This document shows, one piece after another, positions 7,410 through 14,150 of a stretch of DNA of 14,468 bases. The stretch's first letter is position 1; each line of letters opens with the position of its first letter. The stretch is from DHVE2 group archaeon. GTDB lineage: Archaea; Thermoplasmatota; Thermoplasmata; Thermoplasmatales; Aciduliprofundaceae. The stretch is taken from the NCBI GenBank assembly GCA_015522955.1, contig WALG01000071.1, forward strand, positions 1-14,468, in the 5' to 3' direction. The translations under genes were made by a program, and so were the position numbers. A model generated the notes under the pieces. It did not search any database. It was not told the DNA's origin and saw nothing but the letters and a program-made list of their open reading frames with translations.

Positions 7410-8373
7410 ACTAGTTAAGGTAGAGAATCTCAAAAAATACTTCCCTTTCAAGGAAGGTATATTCTCACGAAAGGTAAGGTATCTCAAGGCTGTGGATGGA
7501 GTTACATTCTCAATGGAGAAAGGTGAAACTCTGGCACTTGTAGGCGAGACAGGAAGCGGTAAAACTACCACAGGAAGAACAATGCTTCGGTTGTATGAGC
7601 CCACAGATGGCAAGATATACTTTGAAGGAAAGGATATAACAAAGATTCCCCTGAGAAAGTTCAAAAAGACACGGGTTCAGATGCAGATGATATATCAGGA
7701 TCCCTATTCCTCTCTTAATCCAAGGATGAGTATATTCAATATAATTGCGGAGCCACTAAGAGAGTTAAAATACGGGAATCTCGAAGAAAAAGTTCTAAGC
7801 CTCTTGGAAAGTGTAGGCCTGAGAAAAGAGCATATGTACAAGTATCCGGATGAGATAAGTGGTGGACAACAACAGAGAGTCGCTATTGCCAGGGCTCTAG
7901 GGGTAAATCCAAAGTTTTTGGTACTGGATGAACCTACCTCTGCTCTGGACGTTTCGGTACAGGCTCAGATTCTAAATCTTCTCGAAAATCTCCAGAAGGA
8001 AAAGGGATTTACCTATCTTTTTATCTCCCATGACCTCAGTGTGGTTCGTTATATATCTCAGAGAGTTGCAATCATGTATCTTGGAAAAATAATGGAGATA
8101 GGTTCTGTAGAGCAAATATTTGAATCTCCACAGCATCCCTATACCAAACTTCTTCTACAATCTGTTCCTATACCTGACCCTAAGGATAAGAAAAAGAGAA
8201 AGAAGTTAATACTACCAGGGGAAATACCCAGTCCTCTTAATCCACCGTCTGGATGTCCTTTCCACACCAGATGTCCCTATGCCAAAGAGATATGTAAAGA
8301 GAAAGAGCCGGAATATGTTGAGGTAGAGAGGGGACATTTAGTGAAATGCCATTTTGCGGAGGTGATAAAATGA
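7402..8373 (+). CDS. Peptide ABC transporter ATP-binding protein (DppF/OppF type)
   Basis: Second ATPase, also 323 aa from ATG 7402. Walker A GETGSGKT is at 48-55, Q-loop Gln99 in YQDPYSSLNP, signature ISGGQQQ at 152-158, Walker B LVLDEP at 173-178 and switch His210 in SHD. The N-terminal KKYFPFKEGIF segment is typical of the OppF/DppF branch. The C-terminal extension again has four cysteines (Cys285, Cys291, Cys298, Cys316). ATG 7402 overlaps the end of the upstream ATPase by eight bases and follows GGGGGT at about 7389-7394. A longer reading from 7345 would run deep into the upstream gene and has no support. It completes a five-subunit importer. Confidence 0.95.
   Translation: MSELVKVENLKKYFPFKEGIFSRKVRYLKAVDGVTFSMEKGETLALVGETGSGKTTTGRTMLRLYEPTDGKIYFEGKDITKIPLRKFKKTRVQMQMIYQDPYSSLNPRMSIFNIIAEPLRELKYGNLEEKVLSLLESVGLRKEHMYKYPDEISGGQQQRVAIARALGVNPKFLVLDEPTSALDVSVQAQILNLLENLQKEKGFTYLFISHDLSVVRYISQRVAIMYLGKIMEIGSVEQIFESPQHPYTKLLLQSVPIPDPKDKKKRKKLILPGEIPSPLNPPSGCPFHTRCPYAKEICKEKEPEYVEVERGHLVKCHFAEVIK
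8358..8366 (+). promoter_or_regulatory. Full-length Shine-Dalgarno fixing the start at 8370
   Basis: GGAGGTGAT is fully complementary to the archaeal 16S rRNA 3' end and sits three bases before ATG 8370. This excludes the upstream in-frame start at 8346 and marks coupled translation with the ATPase stop (ATGA overlap). Confidence 0.7.
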
Positions 8374-9047
8374 GTGGAGTTATAATTCTAGATCCTGTAA
8401 AAGCGGAAATCAAGGATGATGTTGTTGAATATATACGAAAATATTATCCCAATGATGATTTTCAGGTGGTTGGCATAGAAAATGGTCCAGAGACTATTGA
8501 GAGTTTTACATCCAAAACACAGGCATGCGGAGAATCTCTTAAGCATATTAATGAACTCAAAAGAGGAGAAAGCATAGTGATAAACTGTTTTGCAGACCCA
8601 TGTCTATTTGAGTTAAGGGAGGTACTTGATATCCCTGTATTTGGAGCGGCAGAAACAACAATGCATATTGCCTCCATGCTTGGTGAATTTTCTGTAATAG
8701 GCCCTGGAGACAATATGCTGTCCTGGGTGAGGATTCAGGCTAGAGAATATGGAGTGTTTGAAAAAATTCTATCTGTGAAAAAGGTACATCTTTCAGTGAA
8801 GGATATTCTAACGTCCTCTGAAGAGATTTACCAAGAGACTAAAAATGTTGCCATAGATGCTATAGAGGAAGGTGCAGATGCGGTAGTTCTGGGATGTACA
8901 GGTTTTAGCGTAATTTCAGAAAGGTTGAGAGAGGAAATATGGGATGAATATAAAATACCCATTCTGGAACCCTTGCTTACCACCTATGCGGTGGCAAGGT
9001 CGTTCAAGATACCACATGGGAGGAGAGGTTTATTTGCGGGTAAATAA
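8370..9047 (+). CDS. Asp/Glu/hydantoin racemase family protein 1
   Basis: 225-aa cytosolic protein of the Asp/Glu/hydantoin racemase superfamily, which uses two cysteines for cofactor-free epimerisation at an alpha carbon. The first catalytic cysteine is Cys73 in the segment VINCFADPCLFELREV, closely resembling the CFSDPGL segment of hydantoin racemases. The second is Cys176 in VVLGCTGF. An extra cysteine at 78 replaces the usual glycine. The hydantoin-racemase likeness is an inference from these motifs; Asp/Glu racemase, maleate isomerase-like or arylmalonate decarboxylase-like activities belong to the same fold. The gene overlaps the transporter ATPase by ATGA and is followed 13 bases later by a DUF917 gene, linking it to import. 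Confidence 0.85.
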   Translation: MSGVIILDPVKAEIKDDVVEYIRKYYPNDDFQVVGIENGPETIESFTSKTQACGESLKHINELKRGESIVINCFADPCLFELREVLDIPVFGAAETTMHIASMLGEFSVIGPGDNMLSWVRIQAREYGVFEKILSVKKVHLSVKDILTSSEEIYQETKNVAIDAIEEGADAVVLGCTGFSVISERLREEIWDEYKIPILEPLLTTYAVARSFKIPHGRRGLFAGK

Positions 9048-9055
9048 GGAGGTGA
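9048..9055 (+). promoter_or_regulatory. Shine-Dalgarno fixing the start of DUF917 gene 1
   Basis: GGAGGTGA directly after the racemase stop and five bases before ATG 9061. It decides against an upstream in-frame start at 8944 that would overlap the racemase gene by about 100 bases. Confidence 0.7.
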
Positions 9056-9060
9056 AAAAG

Positions 9061-9156
9061 ATGAAGAAGTTGAGTGAAGAAGATTTAAGGGATATAATAG
9101 AAGGATGCACGATACTGGGCACTGGTGGTGGTGGAGACCCGGAAGAAGGATGGAAA
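9061..9156 (+). repeat. 5' near-identical segment shared by the DUF917 pair, copy 1
   Basis: The first 96 bases of DUF917 gene 1 match positions 10158-10253 at 94 of 96 sites. The two differences (bases 57 and 60 of the gene) are both synonymous third-position changes. Similarity falls abruptly after codon 32 and does not extend upstream beyond the ATG apart from the shared Shine-Dalgarno core. Confidence 0.9.
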
Positions 9157-10161
9157 ATGATTAAAGAGGCTATTGATGAGGGTAATGAGATAAATATGGT
9201 AACTCTAGATGAGTTGCCTAAAGATTCGGTGATTGTGGTACCATACTTTGTTGGTTCCATAGCACCTGGGTTAAAAACCACCAAGGAAGTGAAAATAAAA
9301 GAACCTATTAAAAAGGCTTTCGAAAGAATGGAAAAGTATTTGAATAAGAAAATCTCTGCTGTGGTGGCTAGTGAACTTGGCGGTGGAAATACAGCAGTGG
9401 CCTTAAGCATAGCGGCTAAACTTAATATGCCCATTGTGGATGGTGACCTTTTGGGTAGGGCAGCACCAGAATTACATCAATGCACGGTACATATTTACGA
9501 TATCCCCATGTATCCTTCGGTTATAGTTACGGAGACGGGAAACTTGGTAATTATCGAGAGGTATGCGGATATTGATGATTATGAGGCTTTGGCAAGATAC
9601 CTTTCGGTTCTTGGAGGCAAATACTCGGCGGTAGTAGATACACCTATGACAGTCAAGGAAGCCAAGAAACCTGTTGTAGAAGGTACACTTACTCTGGGAA
9701 TGAATGTTGGGAAAGCCTTGCGAATGGCAAGAGATAGGGAGAAAGATCCTATTGCGGCTGTAGTAAAAGCCCTCTCGGGATGGAAAATATTTGAGGGTAG
9801 AGTAGAAGAGTATCAGTGGCGTAATGAGGGAGGATTTCTTAAAGGTGAAGTGAAGGTTTCAGGCATTGGAGACTATGCTACACATACTCTGAAATCTTGG
9901 ATAATGAACGAGCATATAATGGCTTGGATGGATGAGAAACCGATTCTTATGCCTCCGGATCTTCTGATGTTTTTAAATGACAAGGGTGAGCCCATTACAA
10001 ACACCAAGTTGAATGTAGGTATGAAAATTCATGCCGTGGTTGCTAAGGCATCTGATAAATGGAGAACTCCCAAAGGTCTTTATTATTTCGGACCCCAAAA
10101 GTTTGGATTTGACTATGATTATGTCCCTGTGGAGGAACTTGTAAAGAAGGTGATAAGATGA
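9061..10161 (+). CDS. DUF917 (S-methyl-thiohydantoin desulfurase-like) protein 1
   Basis: 366-aa protein of the DUF917 family, whose Pfam domains are now named after S-methyl-thiohydantoin desulfurase (recalled, not checked). Members often sit beside hydantoinase/oxoprolinase and racemase genes. Conserved blocks: ILGTGGGGDPEEGW at 18-31, ELGGGNT at 105-111, PIVDGDLLGRAAPE at 124-137, and a C-terminal domain ending with WRTPKGLYYFGP. No signal peptide or membrane segment is seen. It probably acts on an amino-acid-derived heterocycle brought in by the upstream importer, which is inference. Its first 32 residues are identical to those of the next gene, with 94 of 96 bases the same, while the remainder is only moderately similar. 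Its stop overlaps the next start (ATGA). Family call is firm; reaction is uncertain. Confidence 0.88.
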   Translation: MKKLSEEDLRDIIEGCTILGTGGGGDPEEGWKMIKEAIDEGNEINMVTLDELPKDSVIVVPYFVGSIAPGLKTTKEVKIKEPIKKAFERMEKYLNKKISAVVASELGGGNTAVALSIAAKLNMPIVDGDLLGRAAPELHQCTVHIYDIPMYPSVIVTETGNLVIIERYADIDDYEALARYLSVLGGKYSAVVDTPMTVKEAKKPVVEGTLTLGMNVGKALRMARDREKDPIAAVVKALSGWKIFEGRVEEYQWRNEGGFLKGEVKVSGIGDYATHTLKSWIMNEHIMAWMDEKPILMPPDLLMFLNDKGEPITNTKLNVGMKIHAVVAKASDKWRTPKGLYYFGPQKFGFDYDYVPVEELVKKVIR

Positions 10162-10253
10162 AGAAGTTGAGTGAAGAAGATTTAAGGGATATAATAGAAG
10201 GATGCACGATACTAGGTACTGGTGGTGGTGGAGACCCGGAAGAAGGATGGAAA
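10158..10253 (+). repeat. 5' near-identical segment shared by the DUF917 pair, copy 2
   Basis: Second copy of the 96-base segment at 9061-9156, in direct orientation and 1,097 bases downstream start to start. It encodes the same 32 residues. A second, shorter identical patch of 17 bases (TGGAGAACTCCCAAAGG) occurs near both 3' ends, at 10060-10076 and 11151-11167. Confidence 0.9.
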
Positions 10254-11246
10254 GTAATAAAAAGAGAACTGGATAACGGAAGAGATATCTATCTCATGTC
10301 TCTAGATGAAGTTCCCGATGATGGAATTGTACCCATGCCCTATCATGTAGGTTCCCTCTCCGGTAAAAAGGTAAAATCGGTTTATGAAGAGGGTGAAGCA
10401 GTTCGTTCTTTTGAGATCCTTGAGAATTTTATGGGTAGAAAATTCACTGCAGTGATATCCACGGAATTGGGGGGTGCAAATACTGCGGCTGCACTGGCTA
10501 CGGCTGCCAGACTGGGAAGACCTATAGTGGACGGAGATCCTGCAGGTCGCTCGGTTCCGGAACTTCAACATACCACTTATTACATAGTTGGTATAAAAAT
10601 GGCGCCCTTCTCGGTGGTTACACCCTACGGAGATGAAATGATAGTTCCACGGGTCAAGGATGATTTTCAGGCTGAGAAGATAGTGAGGTCTATTGCGGCA
10701 TCTATAAAAACCAATGTGGGTGTCACATCTCATCCAGTAAATGGAAAAGAGTTAAGGCACTCAGTTGTAGAGAATGCGATAAGTTTTGCTCTCAAACTCG
10801 GTAGGGTACTTAGAATTGCCCGTGAAGAGCAAGAAGATCCTATATCCACTCTAATCAGAGAGGGTGGAGGATTTCTTCTCTTCAAAGGCATCGTTATCGA
10901 AGCCTCTTGGGAGGACAAAGATGGATTTACAATCGGGGAGTTTGAGATGAATGGTATAGATGAATTTAAAGGTGAAAGATACAGAATAAGTTACAAAAAT
11001 GAAAATATGGTTTCTTGGAGAAACGATGAGATTGATGTAACCGTGCCTGATCTAATTTCTTTATTGACTCCAGATGGCCATCCCGTAACAAATCCCCATG
11101 TTAAGAAAGGTAATGAGTATGTGGTTGTTGGTTTTCCCGCACCGGATTTATGGAGAACTCCCAAAGGATTGAAAATCTTTGGACCAAAATATGTGAATGT
11201 GGAAGCAGAGTATGTGCCCATTGAGAAGAAGCATGGGGGTATATAA
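10158..11246 (+). CDS. DUF917 (S-methyl-thiohydantoin desulfurase-like) protein 2
   Basis: 362-aa paralogue of the preceding protein, with the same blocks: ILGTGGGGDPEEGW at 18-31, ELGGANT at 103-109, PIVDGDPAGRSVPEL at 122-136 and WRTPKGLKIFGP near the C-terminus. Outside the identical N-terminal 32 residues the two proteins differ widely, including several small insertions or deletions, so they are old paralogues with different specificity or form a heteromer (inference). The ATG overlaps the upstream stop and follows GGTGAT at 10149-10154. The next gene starts on the base after this gene's stop. Some bacterial DUF917 loci also carry two adjacent copies, so a paired function is plausible. 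Confidence 0.88.
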   Translation: MKKLSEEDLRDIIEGCTILGTGGGGDPEEGWKVIKRELDNGRDIYLMSLDEVPDDGIVPMPYHVGSLSGKKVKSVYEEGEAVRSFEILENFMGRKFTAVISTELGGANTAAALATAARLGRPIVDGDPAGRSVPELQHTTYYIVGIKMAPFSVVTPYGDEMIVPRVKDDFQAEKIVRSIAASIKTNVGVTSHPVNGKELRHSVVENAISFALKLGRVLRIAREEQEDPISTLIREGGGFLLFKGIVIEASWEDKDGFTIGEFEMNGIDEFKGERYRISYKNENMVSWRNDEIDVTVPDLISLLTPDGHPVTNPHVKKGNEYVVVGFPAPDLWRTPKGLKIFGPKYVNVEAEYVPIEKKHGGI

Positions 11247-11906
11247 ATGAAAATACTTGTAATTAATCCTGTAGGTACCGATGTTTGGGATGAAGAAGAT
11301 AGAAGAATTTACGATGAAAATACCTCCTTTAGCACGCAGGTGGACATAGTAAGCCTAGAGAAAGGGCCGGGATCTATAGAAAACAGAGTTGCAGAGGCCG
11401 AAGCATTGCCATATATCATAAAAAGGGCAAGGGAGTTATACCATAAATACGATGGCATAATTGTGAATTGCTGCCTTGATGTAGGTGTTGATATACTTCG
11501 TGATACAGTGAATATACCCGTGGTTGGTCCATGTGAAGCCTCCCTCGCCCTTGCCACAACCCTTGGCAGGAAAATAGGCATTGTTACTGTATCAAAAACT
11601 GCACTTGATTTATTTGAAGAACTTATAATAAAGTACAGAATGGAGAATAGGGTTGTGAGTATAAGGGGAATAGATATAACAGTGCCCCAAATAGATGAAG
11701 ATAGAAAGAAAACGGTGGAAATGTTGAAGGAAGAAATTGAGGAGGCAATAAATGAAGATGCGGATGTCATAGTTCTAGGCTGTACAGGACTGGCCGGTGT
11801 AGCTCAGGAGGTACAGAAATATTTCTCAATTCCTGTTCTCAATCCCGCTGTATGTGCTGCTAAGGTTCTTGAAGATATTCTAGAAATGAAAAATCCGTAT
11901 AAGTAG
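11247..11906 (+). CDS. Asp/Glu/hydantoin racemase family protein 2
   Basis: 219-aa member of the same superfamily as the gene at 8370, but clearly diverged from it. It opens with the canonical MKILVINPVGTD; the INP strand is typical of hydantoin-racemase-like proteins and is replaced by ILDP in protein 1. The first catalytic cysteine is in IIVNCCLDVGVD (Cys75 or Cys76) and the second is Cys179 in VIVLGCTGLAGV. The gene begins on the base after the DUF917-2 stop, with GGGGGT just upstream. Together with protein 1 it brackets the DUF917 pair. It may invert a different enantiomer or intermediate, or catalyse a non-racemase reaction on the same fold; sequence alone cannot decide. Confidence 0.87.
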   Translation: MKILVINPVGTDVWDEEDRRIYDENTSFSTQVDIVSLEKGPGSIENRVAEAEALPYIIKRARELYHKYDGIIVNCCLDVGVDILRDTVNIPVVGPCEASLALATTLGRKIGIVTVSKTALDLFEELIIKYRMENRVVSIRGIDITVPQIDEDRKKTVEMLKEEIEEAINEDADVIVLGCTGLAGVAQEVQKYFSIPVLNPAVCAAKVLEDILEMKNPYK

Positions 11907-11916
11907 GAGGCAATCC

Positions 11917-12444
11917 ATGGAATTAATGGGGATAATAAAGGGAAGACGAGCCGTAAGAAAGTTTGCAGATAAAGAGATACCACGGGAAAATCTCGTGAAG
12001 ATTCTGGAAGCAGCCATATGGGCCCCATCCGGAAGCAACACTCAATCTTGGGAATTTATTCTTGTGACCGAAAAAGAGAATATAGAGAAAATAAAACTCA
12101 TCTCTCCGGGGCTTTTTGGAAATCCAAAAGCATTGGTTATTGTATGTATAAATACAGAGAGAGCAAAAAAAGGTGGAAGAGAAGGTATCGAAATGGCTAA
12201 GATGGATATAGCCATGGCCTCACAGAATATGATGCTTATGGCACATTCTCTTAGTATAGGCTCCTGTCCAATTGTCTCCTTTAACAAGGTTGCTTTAAAA
12301 GAACTCCTCGATATTCCAGACTCTATAGACCCCAAGTTGATACTTATTTTTGGATATCCTGAGAAATGGCCTCGAGCACCGGGAAGAAGACCTTTAAAGG
12401 AGGTGGTGCATATTGAAAAATTCGGAGAACATATTGAAGAATAA
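11917..12444 (+). CDS. Nitroreductase-family FMN oxidoreductase
   Basis: 175-aa flavoprotein of the nitroreductase superfamily, probably a homodimer using FMN and NAD(P)H. FMN-contacting residues are visible in IKGRRAVRKF at 7-16 and APSGSNTQSWEF at 36-47. The C-terminal GRRPLKEVVH at about 156-165 is the usual FMN phosphate-binding end. The length is that of the compact archaeal subgroup. Physiological substrates of this group are mostly unknown. GGAGG at 11906-11910 precedes the ATG by six bases and overlaps the racemase stop codon. Its 3' end overlaps the next gene by 32 bases, so it belongs to the same transcript. A redox role on the imported compound is possible but unproven. Confidence 0.9.
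   Translation: MELMGIIKGRRAVRKFADKEIPRENLVKILEAAIWAPSGSNTQSWEFILVTEKENIEKIKLISPGLFGNPKALVIVCINTERAKKGGREGIEMAKMDIAMASQNMMLMAHSLSIGSCPIVSFNKVALKELLDIPDSIDPKLILIFGYPEKWPRAPGRRPLKEVVHIEKFGEHIEE
12399..12407 (+). promoter_or_regulatory. Shine-Dalgarno inside the nitroreductase gene that selects a TTG start
   Basis: GGAGGTGGT lies within the last codons of the nitroreductase gene, with its GGAGGTG core seven bases upstream of TTG 12413. It is the main reason to accept a TTG start and a 32-base overlap for the next gene. Confidence 0.65.
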
Positions 12445-12715
12445 ACATTTTCAACTTCTAAGTTTTCTGCTCACCAGTGCCAGGGGTTGTGTGGATGAGC
12501 CTCAAATTTATGGCCCCTTAAGACTCTTGGATGCTGCATCTAGGGTTATTGAACTCATGGAAGAGGAGAAAAAGATAACACCTGAATTGCTCACACTCAA
12601 AGAGAAAATAAACCGCTGTATAGATGTTCTTATGTATGATGAGGATGAGTTTGTAAAAATGCTAGATGATATCTCCAAAGATCTTGGAAGAATAATCAAA
12701 GATAACAACAAATAA
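12413..12715 (+). CDS. Small conserved protein, DUF6092-like
   Basis: 100-aa soluble, mostly helical protein. The segment LLTSARGCVDEPQIYGPLRLLDAASRVI at about 19-46 resembles what I recall as the DUF6092 family, found in archaea and actinobacteria. The function is unknown. The C-terminal half is charged and probably helical (KEKINRCIDVL, then DDISKDLGRIIKD). Translation most likely starts at TTG 12413, because a strong Shine-Dalgarno precedes it and no ATG is available near the N-terminus. The overlap with the nitroreductase gene implies translational coupling. Family name is from memory; the gene itself is well supported by its ribosome binding site and context. Confidence 0.78.
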   Translation: MKNSENILKNKHFQLLSFLLTSARGCVDEPQIYGPLRLLDAASRVIELMEEEKKITPELLTLKEKINRCIDVLMYDEDEFVKMLDDISKDLGRIIKDNNK

Positions 12716-12750
12716 ATAGAAGAGAATTATCATTCTATAGAGGTGATTTC

Positions 12751-13350
12751 ATGGATTTAGGAGACAAGATAGAGTTGCGTGTGTTAATGGGGGAAACTAT
12801 AGGCAAGACTACTGTTGCAGAATACAACCGTGTTGCCTTTGTGCACATGAAAAATATTCTCTCCATAGCGATAGCCTCGTCGGTTATATCATCTTATATC
12901 TCCAAGGTTGGTGGAAACCTACGTATATTTCCCATCGAAAATGTTGAAGAGACCGTTAAAAAAATTAAAGAATATTCTCCGGATCTTATTGGTATATTCA
13001 TCGATGGAAGTTTGGAATTTGAGAACCTACACCAGATCCTCAAAGCACTTTTCTCTGCATTTGCTCGTGAGGAAATAGATACCGACTTTTTGATACATCT
13101 CTTCACATATGTGAAGGTGGGTCTGGAGCCTCTTCAGAACGAGGAGATAGTGAGTTATCTGGAGGATAAGAGAGTTATCACTTACACTGTGAACTATGAT
13201 ACTGGACTTCTTCAAATAATGGAACTAGTGATAGGAAAGGATAACATTCATGAGTTTATTGTGGATGAATATCCAGTGACACTGAGACATGTCATGCTCT
13301 TCAACCGCGAGTTCTTGGGACGAAATATAAAATTTGTTAAGGAGGAATGA
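12751..13350 (+). CDS. Unrecognised 199-aa cytosolic protein
   Basis: I do not recognise a family. The protein is soluble with alternating beta/alpha character. It begins MDLGDKIELRVLMGETIGKT, has a mildly hydrophobic stretch near 36-50 (NILSIAIASSVISSY) too weak for a membrane helix, and contains strands such as DLIGIFIDGS at about 76-85. A second half, FLIHLFTYVKVGLEP then YTVNYDTGLLQIMELVIG, could be another alpha/beta unit. There are no cysteines and no obvious catalytic motif. GAGGTGAT at 12740-12747 precedes the ATG by three bases. A 35-base gap separates it from the DUF6092-like gene, and its stop overlaps the next gene's region. It is a genuine gene by ribosome binding site, length and position, but of unknown role. 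Confidence 0.8.
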   Translation: MDLGDKIELRVLMGETIGKTTVAEYNRVAFVHMKNILSIAIASSVISSYISKVGGNLRIFPIENVEETVKKIKEYSPDLIGIFIDGSLEFENLHQILKALFSAFAREEIDTDFLIHLFTYVKVGLEPLQNEEIVSYLEDKRVITYTVNYDTGLLQIMELVIGKDNIHEFIVDEYPVTLRHVMLFNREFLGRNIKFVKEE

Positions 13351-13355
13351 TGAAT

Positions 13356-14063
13356 ATGGAAGTTCTAATTATTAGCGATGTACATGGCAATTTAGATGCT
13401 TTTAAGGCAATTCTGGAGAAGGAAAACTATGACGCAGTATGGTTTCTTGGAGACCTTACGGATTATGGACCTGAACCTCATCTTGTGCTAGATCTACTCA
13501 GAGATTTGAAACCTGAAGTATGGGTTACTGGAAATCATGATTATGCTAATGCTTTCGGGGTGGATTGTGGTTGCGGAGAAAAGACCCATGCGTTGAGCGT
13601 GTATACACGAGAAAATGTGACGCAGAAATTATTGAGCAAAGAAGATATTCAGTTTCTAAAGATTCTGCCCATAAAAAAGGAAATGCAAATTGATGGCCGT
13701 AGTTATTATTTTGTACATGGGTGCCCTGCGGACCCTCTCTATGGATACATGTTTGATTTCATGCCAGAATGCATGCGTAATGAACTTGGTGGAAAAATTA
13801 CTACCAATTTTCTGATGTTCGGACACACACATTTTCCCGTGCTTGGAGAGTATGAGGGCATGATATATTTAAATCCCGGCAGTGTAGGACAGCCCCGCGA
13901 TGGAGATCCCAGGGCATCCTATGCTGTATATCACGAGGGAAGATTTGAACTTAAACGCCTTGCCTATCCGGTGGAAAGAACTGTTGAGAAGCTGAGAAGC
14001 CTTATAACTCACAAGGAATACTTGGAGAGGCTTATAGCTATTCTGAGGAATGGGAAGGTGTAA
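13356..14063 (+). CDS. Metallophosphoesterase, YfcE/MJ0936-like
   Basis: 235-aa calcineurin-fold phosphoesterase with a complete dinuclear metal site: DVHGN (Asp8, His10), GDLTDYGP (Asp33), GNHD (Asn60, His61), FVHG (His121) and GHTH (His157, His159). NPGSVGQPRDGDPRASYA at about 173-190 is the typical C-terminal block of the YfcE-like archaeal and bacterial phosphodiesterases. The substrate is unknown; relatives hydrolyse phosphodiesters such as cyclic nucleotides or model esters. Three ATGs are in frame (13347, 13350, 13356). I prefer 13356 because GGAGG at 13341-13345 is then ten bases away and the protein starts MEVLIISD as in the family; 13350 is a close alternative. Last gene of the co-directional block, followed by a T-rich tract. 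Confidence 0.92.
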   Translation: MEVLIISDVHGNLDAFKAILEKENYDAVWFLGDLTDYGPEPHLVLDLLRDLKPEVWVTGNHDYANAFGVDCGCGEKTHALSVYTRENVTQKLLSKEDIQFLKILPIKKEMQIDGRSYYFVHGCPADPLYGYMFDFMPECMRNELGGKITTNFLMFGHTHFPVLGEYEGMIYLNPGSVGQPRDGDPRASYAVYHEGRFELKRLAYPVERTVEKLRSLITHKEYLERLIAILRNGKV

Positions 14064-14088
14064 AAGCGATACTATAAAGAACTAATCC

Positions 14089-14112
14089 TCCTTTCTGTAC
14101 TCTTCTCTTTTT
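14089..14112 (+). terminator. Pyrimidine-rich terminator-like tract ending the operon
   Basis: A stretch of almost only C and T, including CTTCTCTTTTT at 14102-14112, follows the metallophosphoesterase stop by about 25 bases. It is the most likely end of the long + transcript by archaeal oligo-T termination. Confidence 0.5.
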
Positions 14113-14115
14113 ATC

Positions 14116-14123
14116 TATAAAAG
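14116..14123 (+). promoter_or_regulatory. TATA-like box upstream of the repeat cluster
   Basis: TATAAAAG would place a transcription start near 14145, just before the inverted-repeat cluster at 14151. There is no convincing protein gene downstream, so if active it would make a short structured RNA. Confidence 0.35.
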
Positions 14124-14150
14124 TTAGTTATATGATCATGATACACCAAA

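Noticed and set aside
8944..9060. Upstream extension of DUF917 gene 1 inside the racemase gene
   Set aside because: The paralogue starts at the same MKKLSEED, and a perfect Shine-Dalgarno precedes ATG 9061; the extension is read-through of another frame.
12721..12735. Small inverted repeat AGAAT-TATC-ATTCT before the 199-aa gene as a terminator or operator
   Set aside because: Only a five-base-pair stem without a T-run, and it lies just before a strong ribosome site; chance is the better explanation.
14132..14139. 8-base palindrome ATGATCAT upstream of the repeat cluster
   Set aside because: Short palindromes are expected by chance in A/T-rich DNA, and nothing links this one to a gene.
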